The notes beneath the pieces are model-generated. The model saw nothing but the letters and a program-made list of their open reading frames with translations, was not told the origin of the DNA and ran no database searches. A stretch of DNA of 64,000 nucleotides from Desulfosudis oleivorans (GTDB taxonomy: Bacteria; Desulfobacterota; Desulfobacteria; Desulfobacterales; SURF-7): assembly GCA_020723325.1 (NCBI GenBank), contig DYJD01000014.1, positions 62,001-126,000 on the forward strand. Direction: 5' to 3'. Each line of letters starts with the position of its first letter. Position 1 is the stretch's first letter. Positions 15,782 through 24,811 of this stretch are shown here, piece after piece. Position numbers and translations under genes: made by a program.

Positions 15782-17215
15782 ATGCTGCCTGTCAAAGCCA
15801 AAAGGTATTTTCTGTTGCTCGGATCAGCCTTGCTGATATTATCCGGCTGTTTTCATCGCACCAATTTGCCCCTGTTGACCCAGACGGACCAGAAAGCGCC
15901 TTTGATTTTGATTCAAAACGCCGTGGTTTTCACCGGTAATCCGGAAGAAGCCGTGCTGGAAAAAGCCCAGATCCTGATTCAGGACGGTAAAATCGCCCGC
16001 ATCAGCCCGGATGAAATCCAGGCCGAGGGGGCGGTGTGTATCGACGCCACCGGCAAGAGCGTTATCCCGGGTTTGATCGATGCCCATGTCCATACCTGCG
16101 GCTCTGGTGCGCCGCCGGCCTTGAAAGCCCTGCCCAACTCCCGGCGCAACGCCACGGCCTTTCTCTATGCCGGCATCACCACGGTGGTGGACACCGGCGG
16201 CCCGCCTGATGAACTCCAGGATTTGGCCCAGGATGTGGAAGCCGGTGTTTTTGCCGGTCCGCGCCTCTACTATTCCGGTAAAATTCTGACCGCCAAGCAA
16301 GGCCATCCGGCGGCCATGTTCCGAAAAATGGTTGCCTGGCCTTTGAGCGAGTTGGTGGTTGCCAGCCTCACCCATGAAACCGATACAAACGACGATATTG
16401 CCGCCGTCATTCGGGAAAACAAGGCCAAGGGCGGCACCTTTACCAAGATCGTGGTGGATCAGATCCCCTTGGGCATACCCAGTCTGGACTCCACCCAGGT
16501 GGCCCGCATTGTGGAAGCCGCCCAAAAGGAAGGGCAGATCACCATGGTTCACATCGGTACGGAAACGGACATTCGCACGGCCCTGGCCGGTGGCGCACGT
16601 TTGTTCATTCATGGTCCGTACCGTTCCCCCCTGTCCGATGAAACCATTGCCAAAATGCAACAGGCCGACAGCATGGTTGTGCCCACCCTGGCGGTTTTTG
16701 ACAACCTGGTGGCATGGGCGGAAGGAAAAAAGTCTTTTTCAGACCTGGACCAGGAAATCGCCGACCCGGTTATCCTGGCAGCCTATACCCAACCGGCCGC
16801 CCAGGGGGCTGATCCGGACCTCGGCAATTGGGTGCGGCATTCCGCCGAATTCCGGAGCATCAAATACGACAATGTCATTAAAATGAAGGCGGCCGGGATT
16901 CCCTTGATCGCCGGCAGCGACAGCAGCAATGTGGCCTCCTTTCCCGGGGCCACCCTGCACCGTGAGCTGGAATTGCTGGTTGACCGTTGCGGTTTCACGC
17001 CCCTGGAAGCCGTGGCTTCCGCCACCTATATTCCCGGTAAATTGTATCCAAGCCTCACCGGCCAGCCCCGCCTGGGCTATCTGCATGCCGGGCTGCCGGC
17101 CGACCTTGTTATTTTAAACGGTGATTTCCGCAAGGACATCCGCCTGACCCAAAAAATTCATACGGTCATCAGCCGGGGAAAAATGATCCGGCGCCTTCAG
17201 CCGGAACTGAACTGA
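15782..17215 (+). CDS. Lipoprotein amidohydrolase (imidazolonepropionase-like metal hydrolase)
   Basis: A 477-residue protein with a lipoprotein signal (hydrophobic 9-21, lipobox LSGC, Cys23), so it should be anchored in the envelope. It is an amidohydrolase: metal ligands His102/His104 in GLIDAHVHT, TFTKIVVDQI around the likely bridging lysine, MVHIGTETD and FIHGPY carrying the second metal histidines, and GSDSSN with the catalytic Asp. The C-terminal beta sandwich (GLPADLVILNGD) is complete. Substrates of exported members of this family are usually unknown; peptides or cyclic amides are possible. AGGAG precedes the start. It follows the ATP-grasp/GNAT gene closely and may act on the same product. 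Its 3' end overlaps the convergent FAD gene by 19 bases. Confidence 0.85.
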   Translation: MLPVKAKRYFLLLGSALLILSGCFHRTNLPLLTQTDQKAPLILIQNAVVFTGNPEEAVLEKAQILIQDGKIARISPDEIQAEGAVCIDATGKSVIPGLIDAHVHTCGSGAPPALKALPNSRRNATAFLYAGITTVVDTGGPPDELQDLAQDVEAGVFAGPRLYYSGKILTAKQGHPAAMFRKMVAWPLSELVVASLTHETDTNDDIAAVIRENKAKGGTFTKIVVDQIPLGIPSLDSTQVARIVEAAQKEGQITMVHIGTETDIRTALAGGARLFIHGPYRSPLSDETIAKMQQADSMVVPTLAVFDNLVAWAEGKKSFSDLDQEIADPVILAAYTQPAAQGADPDLGNWVRHSAEFRSIKYDNVIKMKAAGIPLIAGSDSSNVASFPGATLHRELELLVDRCGFTPLEAVASATYIPGKLYPSLTGQPRLGYLHAGLPADLVILNGDFRKDIRLTQKIHTVISRGKMIRRLQPELN

Positions 17216-18750
17216 GTCTCAGCAATTTTTGCCGCGATTTTTTGCCCGTCCACGGCGGCAGAGACAATGCCGCCGGCATATCCGGCGCCTTCACCGCAGG
17301 GATACAGGTTGGCCACCTGAGGATGACTGAGACTCACGTCTTCCCGGGGAATACGCACCGGCGAGCTGGTGCGGGATTCCACGCCCAGGACAATTGCTTC
17401 CTGGGTATAAAAGCCCTTCAGTTTTTTTCCAAATTCCACAAAGGCCGCTTGTAAACTGCGGCTCAGGAAGGGCGGCAGTATATCGTGCAGCGGCGCCGGG
17501 CGGATGCCGGGCCGGTAGGAACTTGCCGGCAGATCAGCGGATATTTTTCCTTTAACAAAATCGCCCATGCGCTGGGCCGGCGCCCATAGGTCGGCGCCGC
17601 CGGCATGGTAGGCGCTTTGCTCCAACTCCTGCTGAAAGGCAAGGGCCATGAAAGGGCCATGCCCGCCATAAGCAGCCAGGTCCTCCAGGCGGATTTCCAC
17701 CACGATGCCGGCATTGGCATAGGGGGCATTGCGGCCTGAAAGACTCATGCCGTTGATCACCAGCTCCCCCGGCGCAGTGGCGGCCGGGATGATAAAGCCG
17801 CCGGGGCACATGCAAAAGGAGTAGACCCCCCGGCCGGCAATCTGAGAAGTGACGCGGTAGGCCGCAGCCGGCAAATTTTTATGGCGCGGATGCTGATGGT
17901 AGCGGATTTGATCAATCAGGGCCTGGGGATGCTCCACCCGCACCCCGGCGGCAAAGGGTTTGGCGGCAAGCATGAGCTTGTGCTTGGGGAACAGGGCGAA
18001 AATATCCCGGGCGGAATGCCCGCAGGCCAGGATCACGGCCAGGCCGTGATACTCATTGCCGGAATCTGTTTGCAGCCCCGTCATCCGCCCAGCTTGCATG
18101 ATGAAATCCGTGACCCGGGTCTGGAAATGAATTTCACCGCCCTGGGACAGTATTGTATTCCGGATGCTGGTAATGATCCGCGGCAAACGGTTGGAGCCGA
18201 TGTGGGGCTGGGCATCCACCAGGATATCCGGGTGGGCGCCGTGGGTGACTAGTAGTTGCAAAACCTTGGTCGTATCCCCGCGCTTGGTGGAACGGGTAAA
18301 AAGCTTGCCGTCCGAATAGGCCCCGGCGCCGCCCTCACCGAAACAGTAATTGGAATCCGCTGCCACCAAACCCTGCCGGTGAATCCGGGCCAGATCCTTT
18401 CTGCGGGAGAGCACGTCCTTGCCCCTTTCCAGAATCACCGGCTTCAGGCCTTTTTCAATCAGTTCCAGGGCCGCAAAATAACCGGCCGGCCCGGCTCCCA
18501 CGATGAGCACCGGCTTGTTGGGGTCCACCCGGCCTGAACAAATCCGCGCTTCATGGGGTTTTTCAAGGGGCTGCAGGGCGATTTTCAGAATATAAACCGG
18601 TTTGCGTGGGCGGGCGTCGATGGAGCGCTTGATGATCCGGAACCCCTCCACCGCGGTTGCGTGGGGCAAGGTCCTGCGGATCAGCATCTTTAGATGTTCA
18701 AGATCGTCGATGAATTCCGGCTCCACGGTGATGGATACGGTTTCACTCAT
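17197..18750 (-). CDS. FAD-dependent oxidoreductase (COG2509-type)
   Basis: A 517-residue flavoprotein. An N-terminal ~75-residue domain (SETVSITVEPEFIDDLEHLK, RSIDARPRKPVYILKI) precedes the dinucleotide fold VLIVGAGPAGYFAALEL (GAGPAG 85-90). Further family marks are SNYCFGEGGAGAYSDGKLFTR, VILACGHSARD, and a second NAD/FAD-type end NLYPCGEGAGYAGGIVSAAVDG. This group is widespread and annotated as a FAD-dependent dehydrogenase without a settled substrate. The frame stays open to 18852, but that extension is translated from an inverted repeat (a run of Ile-Pro and Thr-Pro), so the start is placed at 18750 where family homology begins. No clear ribosome site precedes it, only an A-rich run 3' of the hairpin. 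Confidence 0.88.
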   Translation of the reverse strand: MSETVSITVEPEFIDDLEHLKMLIRRTLPHATAVEGFRIIKRSIDARPRKPVYILKIALQPLEKPHEARICSGRVDPNKPVLIVGAGPAGYFAALELIEKGLKPVILERGKDVLSRRKDLARIHRQGLVAADSNYCFGEGGAGAYSDGKLFTRSTKRGDTTKVLQLLVTHGAHPDILVDAQPHIGSNRLPRIITSIRNTILSQGGEIHFQTRVTDFIMQAGRMTGLQTDSGNEYHGLAVILACGHSARDIFALFPKHKLMLAAKPFAAGVRVEHPQALIDQIRYHQHPRHKNLPAAAYRVTSQIAGRGVYSFCMCPGGFIIPAATAPGELVINGMSLSGRNAPYANAGIVVEIRLEDLAAYGGHGPFMALAFQQELEQSAYHAGGADLWAPAQRMGDFVKGKISADLPASSYRPGIRPAPLHDILPPFLSRSLQAAFVEFGKKLKGFYTQEAIVLGVESRTSSPVRIPREDVSLSHPQVANLYPCGEGAGYAGGIVSAAVDGQKIAAKIAETQFSSG

Positions 18751-18761
18751 TTGTTTTTTTT

Positions 18762-18838
18762 TCGGGGTCGGGGTCGGTATCGGTATCGGGATCGAAAACA
18801 CAAATGAAATCCGACTGCGATACCGACCCCGACCCCGA
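18762..18838. repeat. Inverted repeat, TCGGGGTCGG family (copy 1)
   Basis: TCGGGGTCGGGGTCGGTATCG at 18762-18782 is matched perfectly in reverse by 18818-18838, giving a 21-bp stem with a 35-base loop. The left arm goes on with further TATCGG units. It lies 12 bases upstream of the FAD oxidoreductase start. A related pair occurs at 46776-46976. Confidence 0.85.
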
Positions 18839-18886
18839 TGAAAAGGCATCAATGATAAGGGCGCCCTTTGGTTTGCCTGTCATCGG

Positions 18887-19516
18887 CTAGTTATACACCT
18901 TGGTCAGGGAATTGACCACATTGGAAAAAACTTCGTAATTCTTTTCATATTGCGGGGTCTTGGAAATCAGGGTGACCTGTACGGTGCAGGTTTGATCCTT
19001 TCGGCATTTGTTCAACAGATAGCCCCTGGCATAATTGTCGCCGGCTTCGCTGGTGGCGGTTTCGCTGTAAACCAAGGTCGGTCCGTATCCTTCGGAAATT
19101 TCAACCGGATACAGTTGCGAGGTGTAGTCCTGAAATCCGTAACGCTTATCCAGCCGTGCTTTCCACTCTGCGATCTTGGCCTCCAGCTTTTCCTTGAGGA
19201 TGTCTTTATTGTAGCCGATGCTGATGATATCAAAGTCGGATTTTTCAGCGGTAAGCAAAATGATCCCCTCGGTTTGCGGATTGGTCAGCATGAAAACGAA
19301 ATTATCGGCGTATTCCGCGGCAACGCTTTTGGCCAATTCATCCGGAATGTTGCTGTGGCACACCCAGCCGTTGGGGATTTTAAATTTGAATTCAAATTCA
19401 AAATTTTTATAATTATAATTGTCGATGCGCGGTTTGCTATAGATGGTGCAGCCGGCGGCAGTGATCAACAGACTGAGAGCCAACAACCCCATAAGATGTT
19501 TAACGATCGATTTCAT
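18887..19516 (-). CDS. Hypothetical lipoprotein
   Basis: A 209-residue protein with a lipoprotein signal: MKSIVKHLMGLLALSLLITAAGC, lipobox TAAGC, then TIYSKP. The mature part is a mixed alpha/beta region with a striking FEFEFKFKIP strand near residue 40, a central helix rich in Lys and Glu (DILKEKLEAKIAEWKARLDKRYG) and a Cys pair late in the chain (CRKDQTC). Its overall shape recalls PsbP/Mog1-type small lipoproteins that use a GW..YNV end (here SNVVNSLTKVYN), but I cannot assign it to a family. A good AAGGAG site precedes the ATG. It is a single gene with no evident partner. Confidence 0.75.
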   Translation of the reverse strand: MKSIVKHLMGLLALSLLITAAGCTIYSKPRIDNYNYKNFEFEFKFKIPNGWVCHSNIPDELAKSVAAEYADNFVFMLTNPQTEGIILLTAEKSDFDIISIGYNKDILKEKLEAKIAEWKARLDKRYGFQDYTSQLYPVEISEGYGPTLVYSETATSEAGDNYARGYLLNKCRKDQTCTVQVTLISKTPQYEKNYEVFSNVVNSLTKVYN

Positions 19517-19644
19517 TCCACTCTCCTTTGGTTTTTTTGTCAGCGGATTTCTTGCTTGTGAGGCAACAACCGGAGAATATTCTTTTTACAGGCGTAAGTC
19601 AATCGGTAAGGATCAGGTTTATCATGACGGTATCAAAGGACAAG

Positions 19645-19722
19645 CCTTGATCATGGTTTCGGCCGCCCGCCATCGTGGGAGCGGCTTCCAGCCGCAGTAC
19701 GGCCTAAACAGTGACCAAGGCC
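19645..19722. repeat. REP-like repeat, GTGGGAGCGGCTTCCAGCC family (copy 1)
   Basis: A ~78-base unit from CCTTGATCATGGTTTCGGCC to GACCAAGGCC with the core GTGGGAGCGGCTTCCAGCC. Related units lie at 35005-35081 and 55800-55876. It is the main content of the 19517-19931 intergenic stretch; the rest, including a T-run near 19740, shows no gene. Confidence 0.8.
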
Positions 19723-19931
19723 AAAGGATAAAATATTGTCTTTTTTTTTATTCGTGAATATGTTATTGTAACTTCAATAAATTTTTTCAGTTTTAACTCC
19801 CAACGCCGCATGAAAACAACCGGCGGCAAGGCCCCGCCGGTGCCTGTAGCAACGATCCCTCAAATGCTATTCCATCTTGCATTCAAGACGATACCCAAGC
19901 GGCATGGAGGCTGAAAAGGGAGACTTTGAGC

Positions 19932-22583
19932 ATGGACCCAAAACCAAAGCCGGGCGCGGAAACCCAACCACCCCCACCCTTGCGCATCGGGGATATCCTG
20001 GTCAAGGAAGGTTATGTCACCAATGCCGATGTGGAAGAAGCCCTGCGGATTCAAAAGGAAGAAAAAACCCTGACCAGCATTCCCTTGGGTAAGATCCTGG
20101 TGAACATGGGGGTTCTTTCCCAGGATGATCTGGAATCCGCCCTGCAACATCCCAAATTGCGCAAGAATATCGGCTCCATTGCCGTGGAAATGGGCCTGGT
20201 CAAAAAGGAAGACCTGGAATTTTGCCTGATGAACAAGAAAAAAGGTCAAATGACCGGTGAGGCCCTGGTGGATTACGGCTTTTTGACCAACGAGGATGTG
20301 CACGAACTTCTCAAGGCCCAGATCAATTCCCTCAAGCTGGGCGAATTGCTCATCGAGCAACGTCTGATCGCCGACAAAGATCTGCAGGAGGCCCTGCGGG
20401 CCCAGAAATCCCCCCGGGCCCTTGGGGAAATTTTGTGTCAGATGGGCCGGATCACGCCGGAAGATCTGAATTTCGTCCTGGACAAATACAACAAACAGGT
20501 GGAAATTGATGATATCCTCATCAAACTCGGCTTTCTCAGCAAGGAAAAAGCGGAAATCGCCAAGGTCGAACAACGGGAGACCAAGGGGTCTCTGGAGCAA
20601 ATTCTGCTTAAAAAGAAATATATCAATGCTGAACAACTGCAATGTGCCTTGGCTAAAAAACACAATCTTATTTTTGAGCGCCTGACCGATTTTGTCTATG
20701 AGGAACTTGACCGCCAGACCCTTTCCTATCTCATCAGTCGCAAATACGCTGAAAAGCACTTCCTTCTACCGGTGTGGAAAAAACAGGACAAACTCACCGT
20801 GGCGGTGTTCAATCCGACCTATATTCAGAACATCAATGAGTTGAAACGGTTGTTCCCGAACCTGATCATTGAATGTATCCTCATCACCGAAGCCAAATTC
20901 GAAGAGCTTTTTGAAATCCTTTACAGCAAAAGCATCCTGGGCACGGAAACCAATGAAACCAAGGTGGAAGCTGAGATTGATTTTCTGGAGATGGATCTGG
21001 ACGAGGATCTTGAAGGCGAACGCCAAAAGGGTCCGAATCTTACGACCAAGGACGTGGAGGCCGAAGAAATCGTCAACTTCATCGTTAAATACGGCATTAT
21101 GAACGACGCCAGCGATATTCATCTGGAACAGGATCGTGAGGGGGCCCGCCTGCGCTTTCGCATTGACGGTATTCTGCAGGAATCGAATATCCGCTGGTTG
21201 AATAAAAAATTGCTGGAAAAAGTCAACGCCATTATTTCCCGGGTCAAAGTCATGTCCAACCTGGATATTTCCGAAAGACGCTTGCCCCAGGACGGAGTCT
21301 TCCGCATCAACTATTTCGACAAGGCCAAGAGCAAAAATTTTGACCTGGATTTCCGTGTGGCCACCTGTCGCGCCCTGGCCGGCGAAAACCTCACCATCCG
21401 CATCTTAGATTCACGCAAGGCCAACGTGGAATTGGAGAATCTGGGCCATTCCGCCCATGTCCTGGAACCCTTCCGGCGTCTGTTGAAAAGTTCGGCGGGT
21501 ATGGTTCTGCTCACCGGCCCCACCGGCAGCGGCAAAACCTCGACCCTGTATGGGGCCTTGCGACAGATCCACCATCCGGGTGTCAAGATCATCACGGCCG
21601 AGGACCCCATTGAATATAGTTTTCCCGGCATCATGCAGACTCAGATCCAATCCAAAATCGGTCTGACTTTTTCCCGGTTGCTGCGCTCCTTTCTGCGCTT
21701 TGATCCGGATGTGATTCTGGTGGGTGAAATCCGTGACCAGGAAACCGCGGCCATCGCCTTTGATGCGGCCCAGACCGGGCATTTGCTCTTAAGCACCCTG
21801 CATACCAATGATTCCATTTCCGCCCTGCAACGCCTTTCCGACCTCTCTGTGGAAAATGCCCAGATTGCCTCCTGCTTGCTCTGTGTGGTGGCCCAACGCC
21901 TGGTGCGGCGAATCTGCCCTTTTTGCAAAAAGGAATATGTTCCGGAAGAAGATGAATGGGGGCTTTTGTTCGACACCTATCCGGCCCACTTGAATTTTTT
22001 CCATGGGGAAGGCTGCAAGTCCTGCAACTATACTGGTTATAAGGGCCGGACCCTGCTTTCCGAAATATTCGTTATGGACAAGGAAATGGGTAACGGCATC
22101 ATCAAGGGCCTGAACGACATCGAAATCAAGAAAATGGCGGTGGAAGCCGGCATGAAATCCATGCTGGAGGACGGCCTGATGAAATTAAAGGAAACCACCC
22201 TGTATGAAATCCTGCGCACCATTCCCCATGACATGCTCGAAACCTTTAAATTCCGGAAATCCTTTCAGGCCAAGGCCACTGATTTTATCGATCAACTCTT
22301 TGCAGATACTCCGGAAAACGCTTTTCGCAAAGTGACCACGGAAAGCTTCACCCTTTCCAACCCGGAAACGGAAGAGGGGGTCATTGCCGAGATGTTTAAA
22401 AAATACAGCACCCTGAGTTCCCTGGATAAAGGCGGCCCGGCGGTGTCCGACTTGAAAATGTTCCAGGATTTTATTGCTGAAAGTTATGCCGGTATCTGTT
22501 CCCAATATGGTTGCAGCCGGGTAACCTTTACGATTCAACCCACAGAAGACCGGATCGCGTTTTCCGCGTACCCGGAACCATAA
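19932..22583 (+). CDS. GspE/PilB-like secretion or pilus ATPase with repeated N-terminal modules
   Basis: An 883-residue type II/IV pilus-family ATPase. Residues ~12-255 contain about six repeats of a MshEN-like helical unit (LGDILVKEGYVTNADVEEAL-type; e.g. LGKILVNMGVLSQDDLESAL and LGEILCQMGRITPEDL). The ATPase core holds Walker A GPTGSGKTSTLYG, the Asp box ITAEDPIEY, Walker B ILVGEIRDQETA and the His box LLSTLHTNDS. A tetracysteine zinc site follows (CPFCKKE, CKSCNYTGYKGR). About 110 residues extend past the usual end. MshEN modules bind c-di-GMP in MshE, which would fit the PilZ and GGDEF proteins nearby in the window, though the repeats here may not keep that function. The ATG at 19932 is preferred to a TTG at 19926 because GGGAG lies 9 bases upstream. 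The FlhG-like and HDOD genes follow. Confidence 0.9.
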   Translation: MDPKPKPGAETQPPPPLRIGDILVKEGYVTNADVEEALRIQKEEKTLTSIPLGKILVNMGVLSQDDLESALQHPKLRKNIGSIAVEMGLVKKEDLEFCLMNKKKGQMTGEALVDYGFLTNEDVHELLKAQINSLKLGELLIEQRLIADKDLQEALRAQKSPRALGEILCQMGRITPEDLNFVLDKYNKQVEIDDILIKLGFLSKEKAEIAKVEQRETKGSLEQILLKKKYINAEQLQCALAKKHNLIFERLTDFVYEELDRQTLSYLISRKYAEKHFLLPVWKKQDKLTVAVFNPTYIQNINELKRLFPNLIIECILITEAKFEELFEILYSKSILGTETNETKVEAEIDFLEMDLDEDLEGERQKGPNLTTKDVEAEEIVNFIVKYGIMNDASDIHLEQDREGARLRFRIDGILQESNIRWLNKKLLEKVNAIISRVKVMSNLDISERRLPQDGVFRINYFDKAKSKNFDLDFRVATCRALAGENLTIRILDSRKANVELENLGHSAHVLEPFRRLLKSSAGMVLLTGPTGSGKTSTLYGALRQIHHPGVKIITAEDPIEYSFPGIMQTQIQSKIGLTFSRLLRSFLRFDPDVILVGEIRDQETAAIAFDAAQTGHLLLSTLHTNDSISALQRLSDLSVENAQIASCLLCVVAQRLVRRICPFCKKEYVPEEDEWGLLFDTYPAHLNFFHGEGCKSCNYTGYKGRTLLSEIFVMDKEMGNGIIKGLNDIEIKKMAVEAGMKSMLEDGLMKLKETTLYEILRTIPHDMLETFKFRKSFQAKATDFIDQLFADTPENAFRKVTTESFTLSNPETEEGVIAEMFKKYSTLSSLDKGGPAVSDLKMFQDFIAESYAGICSQYGCSRVTFTIQPTEDRIAFSAYPEP

Positions 22584-22627
22584 AACAAATTCCTTTCCGG
22601 ATCCGGCCAACGGAATATCAGGCATTC

Positions 22628-23920
22628 ATGACACGATTGATCACCATAACCAGTGGAAAAGGCGGAGTCGGTAAAACCAACATCAGCATCAATCTGGCCC
22701 TACAATTGGCCGCCCGCGGCTTTCGCACCTGTCTGTTCGACGCGGATCTGGGCCTGGCCAATATCAATGTACTCCTGGGGGTCTATCCCCAGAAAACCTT
22801 GCGCGAGGTCCTGTTCAGCAACCAAAAAATCCAAGAGATCATCATCAACTACCGGGCCGGCGTTCACATTCTGCCCGGCAGCTCAGGGGTGGCTGAAATG
22901 GTGGATCTCAAGCCGGAACAGGTTGAGCAGTTGATTCGCTCCTTTTTGGCCCTTACGGACTATGATTTTTTTCTTTTCGACACTTCCGCAGGCATTGCCA
23001 GGGATGTCCTGGCCTTTTGTCTTGCCGCCCCAGAAGTGCTGGTGGTGATCACGCCGGAACCCACTTCCCTTACCGATGCCTATGCCTTGGTGAAAATCCT
23101 GGTGCTGAGCGGCTTTCACGGCAAAATCAGAATCGTGGTAAACTTGTGCCGGAACGCTTCCCATGCCAAGGCGGCCTACGGCAAATTCAAGGCGGCCGTT
23201 AAAAAGTTTCTCGGCGTGGACATCACTTCCCTGGGCATGATCTATGAGGATGAAATGATGCCGCGGGCCGTTACCCAACAACAACCGGTTTCCATCCTAT
23301 ATCCCAAAGCCCATGCCACCCAATGCATTAAAAAGCTGGCCGACCGTTTGGCTGCTGAATCCGAAGACAGCCTGGAGCCCCGCGGCCTGAAGGCCTTTTG
23401 GGAACAATGCCTGGCCGTGTTGAAACATCCACCGGTGGTCGACGGTAAATTAAAAATCGGGCCTGAAGCCGAGGAAGCGCCTGAAAAGCCGATCCAGATC
23501 CAGGCAGGCCCGGCGGAACCCACAACTGCCGATCCAGCCCGATCAGCTTCCCGGACGCAAACAGAAATCAGCATAACCGCGGAAGACAACCGGCCCGGAA
23601 TGACGCCGCCGGCAGCCATCCGCTCTGAAGTGACGGAGTCCTCACAAACCGATCCCACCATTCCGGGGAACAACAACCCCGACGAACTGATACCTCAAGT
23701 CATAGAAAAGCTGACCGGATCTTTGAACCTGGTGGTGGAAGAACTTGCCAAATTGCGTCAATCCGTGGAAAAGATGGGAAGCCTTTCCCGGCCGGAGAAC
23801 CATACCGACCTTCAGTCCAAGCCGACCAAAGCAGAATCCATTGCCCTTGATTTTGAGACCTATATCAAAAGCAGACAACCCCAAGGAAAGGACTTGCAAT
23901 TGTGGCCCCCAAAACCATAG
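22628..23920 (+). CDS. FlhG/MinD-like ParA-type ATPase
   Basis: A 430-residue ATPase. The deviant Walker A is SGKGGVGKTN at residues 9-18, followed by DADLGLANINVLLG and LFDTSAGIARDVLAF, the pattern of FlhG/YlxH rather than MinD proper. The C-terminal ~170 residues are Pro/Thr/Ala-rich and end in a short coiled coil (VIEKLTGSLNLVVEELAKLRQSV), an extension not found in FlhG of flagellar operons. Such ATPases set the number and place of flagella or pili; next to the PilB-like ATPase it could position that machine. The ATG at 22628 is where homology begins, 44 bases after the ATPase stop. The end overlaps the HDOD gene by 19 bases. Confidence 0.88.
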   Translation: MTRLITITSGKGGVGKTNISINLALQLAARGFRTCLFDADLGLANINVLLGVYPQKTLREVLFSNQKIQEIIINYRAGVHILPGSSGVAEMVDLKPEQVEQLIRSFLALTDYDFFLFDTSAGIARDVLAFCLAAPEVLVVITPEPTSLTDAYALVKILVLSGFHGKIRIVVNLCRNASHAKAAYGKFKAAVKKFLGVDITSLGMIYEDEMMPRAVTQQQPVSILYPKAHATQCIKKLADRLAAESEDSLEPRGLKAFWEQCLAVLKHPPVVDGKLKIGPEAEEAPEKPIQIQAGPAEPTTADPARSASRTQTEISITAEDNRPGMTPPAAIRSEVTESSQTDPTIPGNNNPDELIPQVIEKLTGSLNLVVEELAKLRQSVEKMGSLSRPENHTDLQSKPTKAESIALDFETYIKSRQPQGKDLQLWPPKP

Positions 23921-24783
23921 ATGAATTGGTGAAAAAAATCGATCAGATCCCCACCCTGCCCATGGTGAGCAATCAGATCATGAACCTGCTCAAGGACGAA
24001 AAGGTCTCCTTCAAACAGCTTGCCGACGTGATTGAAAAGGATCAGGCCCTGGCCGTGAAAATTTTAAAACTGGCCAATTCCTCTTTTTATGGTTCTTTTG
24101 CCCAAACCAGTTCCATTGACCGCGCCCTGATGAAACTCGGGCTGGGAGAAGTCAAGGCCATCATGTACGCCTTTTCCATCCATAATTTTTTTTCCCAGAA
24201 GACCGCCACTGGTTTCGACCGCTCCAATTTCTGGAAGCATGCCATCATTTGCAGTCAGATCGCCCGCTACCTGGGGAATCATTTTAATATGGGCAAGGAT
24301 GACACCCTCTTCTTGTCAGGTTTGATCCATGACCTGGGAAAAATTATTTTTGATCAGTATTTTCATGAAGATTTTCTGCAGATCATTCAGTATGTCAATA
24401 ACCATAATGAAAATTTCAGCAAAGCGGAAAAGGCCATTCTGGGTTTCACCCATTATCAAGTGGCGGCCAAGCTCTTGCAGAAATGGCAATTCCCCAAAAA
24501 GATCATCATGCAGGTCTTTTACCATCATGCCCCTTGGAATGACGCCGAGTATTCCGCCGGCTCCATCGTGATTTATCTTGCCAACATCCTGACCAAGCTG
24601 GCCGGATATTCCTGCCTCAATTCTGAAAAAACTATAGACCTGGATGAATTTGCCACCTCCAAAGCCATGGAACACATCGTCAAGAGCGGATTTGATCTGG
24701 ATCGCGCCGGTCTTGAAACCCTGGTGAACAACATCAAGGAATTCATCAGCGAGGAACGGGAAAATATGTTGCGCTTTTTTTAA
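23902..24783 (+). CDS. HDOD domain signalling protein
   Basis: A 293-residue HDOD protein: DQIPTLPMVSNQIMNLL start, DQALAVKILKLANSSFYG, then a degenerate HD region FLSGLIHDLGKIIFDQYF and HYQVAAKLLQKWQFP. HDOD proteins lack phosphodiesterase residues and are thought to work as signalling scaffolds, often near c-di-GMP proteins. The start is GTG with AAGGAAAGG upstream, inside the end of the FlhG-like gene. The three genes from 19932 form one operon in which ATPase, positioning protein and signalling protein go together. Confidence 0.92.
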   Translation: MAPKTIDELVKKIDQIPTLPMVSNQIMNLLKDEKVSFKQLADVIEKDQALAVKILKLANSSFYGSFAQTSSIDRALMKLGLGEVKAIMYAFSIHNFFSQKTATGFDRSNFWKHAIICSQIARYLGNHFNMGKDDTLFLSGLIHDLGKIIFDQYFHEDFLQIIQYVNNHNENFSKAEKAILGFTHYQVAAKLLQKWQFPKKIIMQVFYHHAPWNDAEYSAGSIVIYLANILTKLAGYSCLNSEKTIDLDEFATSKAMEHIVKSGFDLDRAGLETLVNNIKEFISEERENMLRFF

Positions 24784-24811
24784 AGAAGCGCTAGGCTGCG
24801 ACCCTTCACCT

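Noticed and set aside
18751-18852. N-terminal extension of the FAD oxidoreductase
   Set aside because: It is translated from the inverted repeat and gives a Pro-rich run unlike the family.
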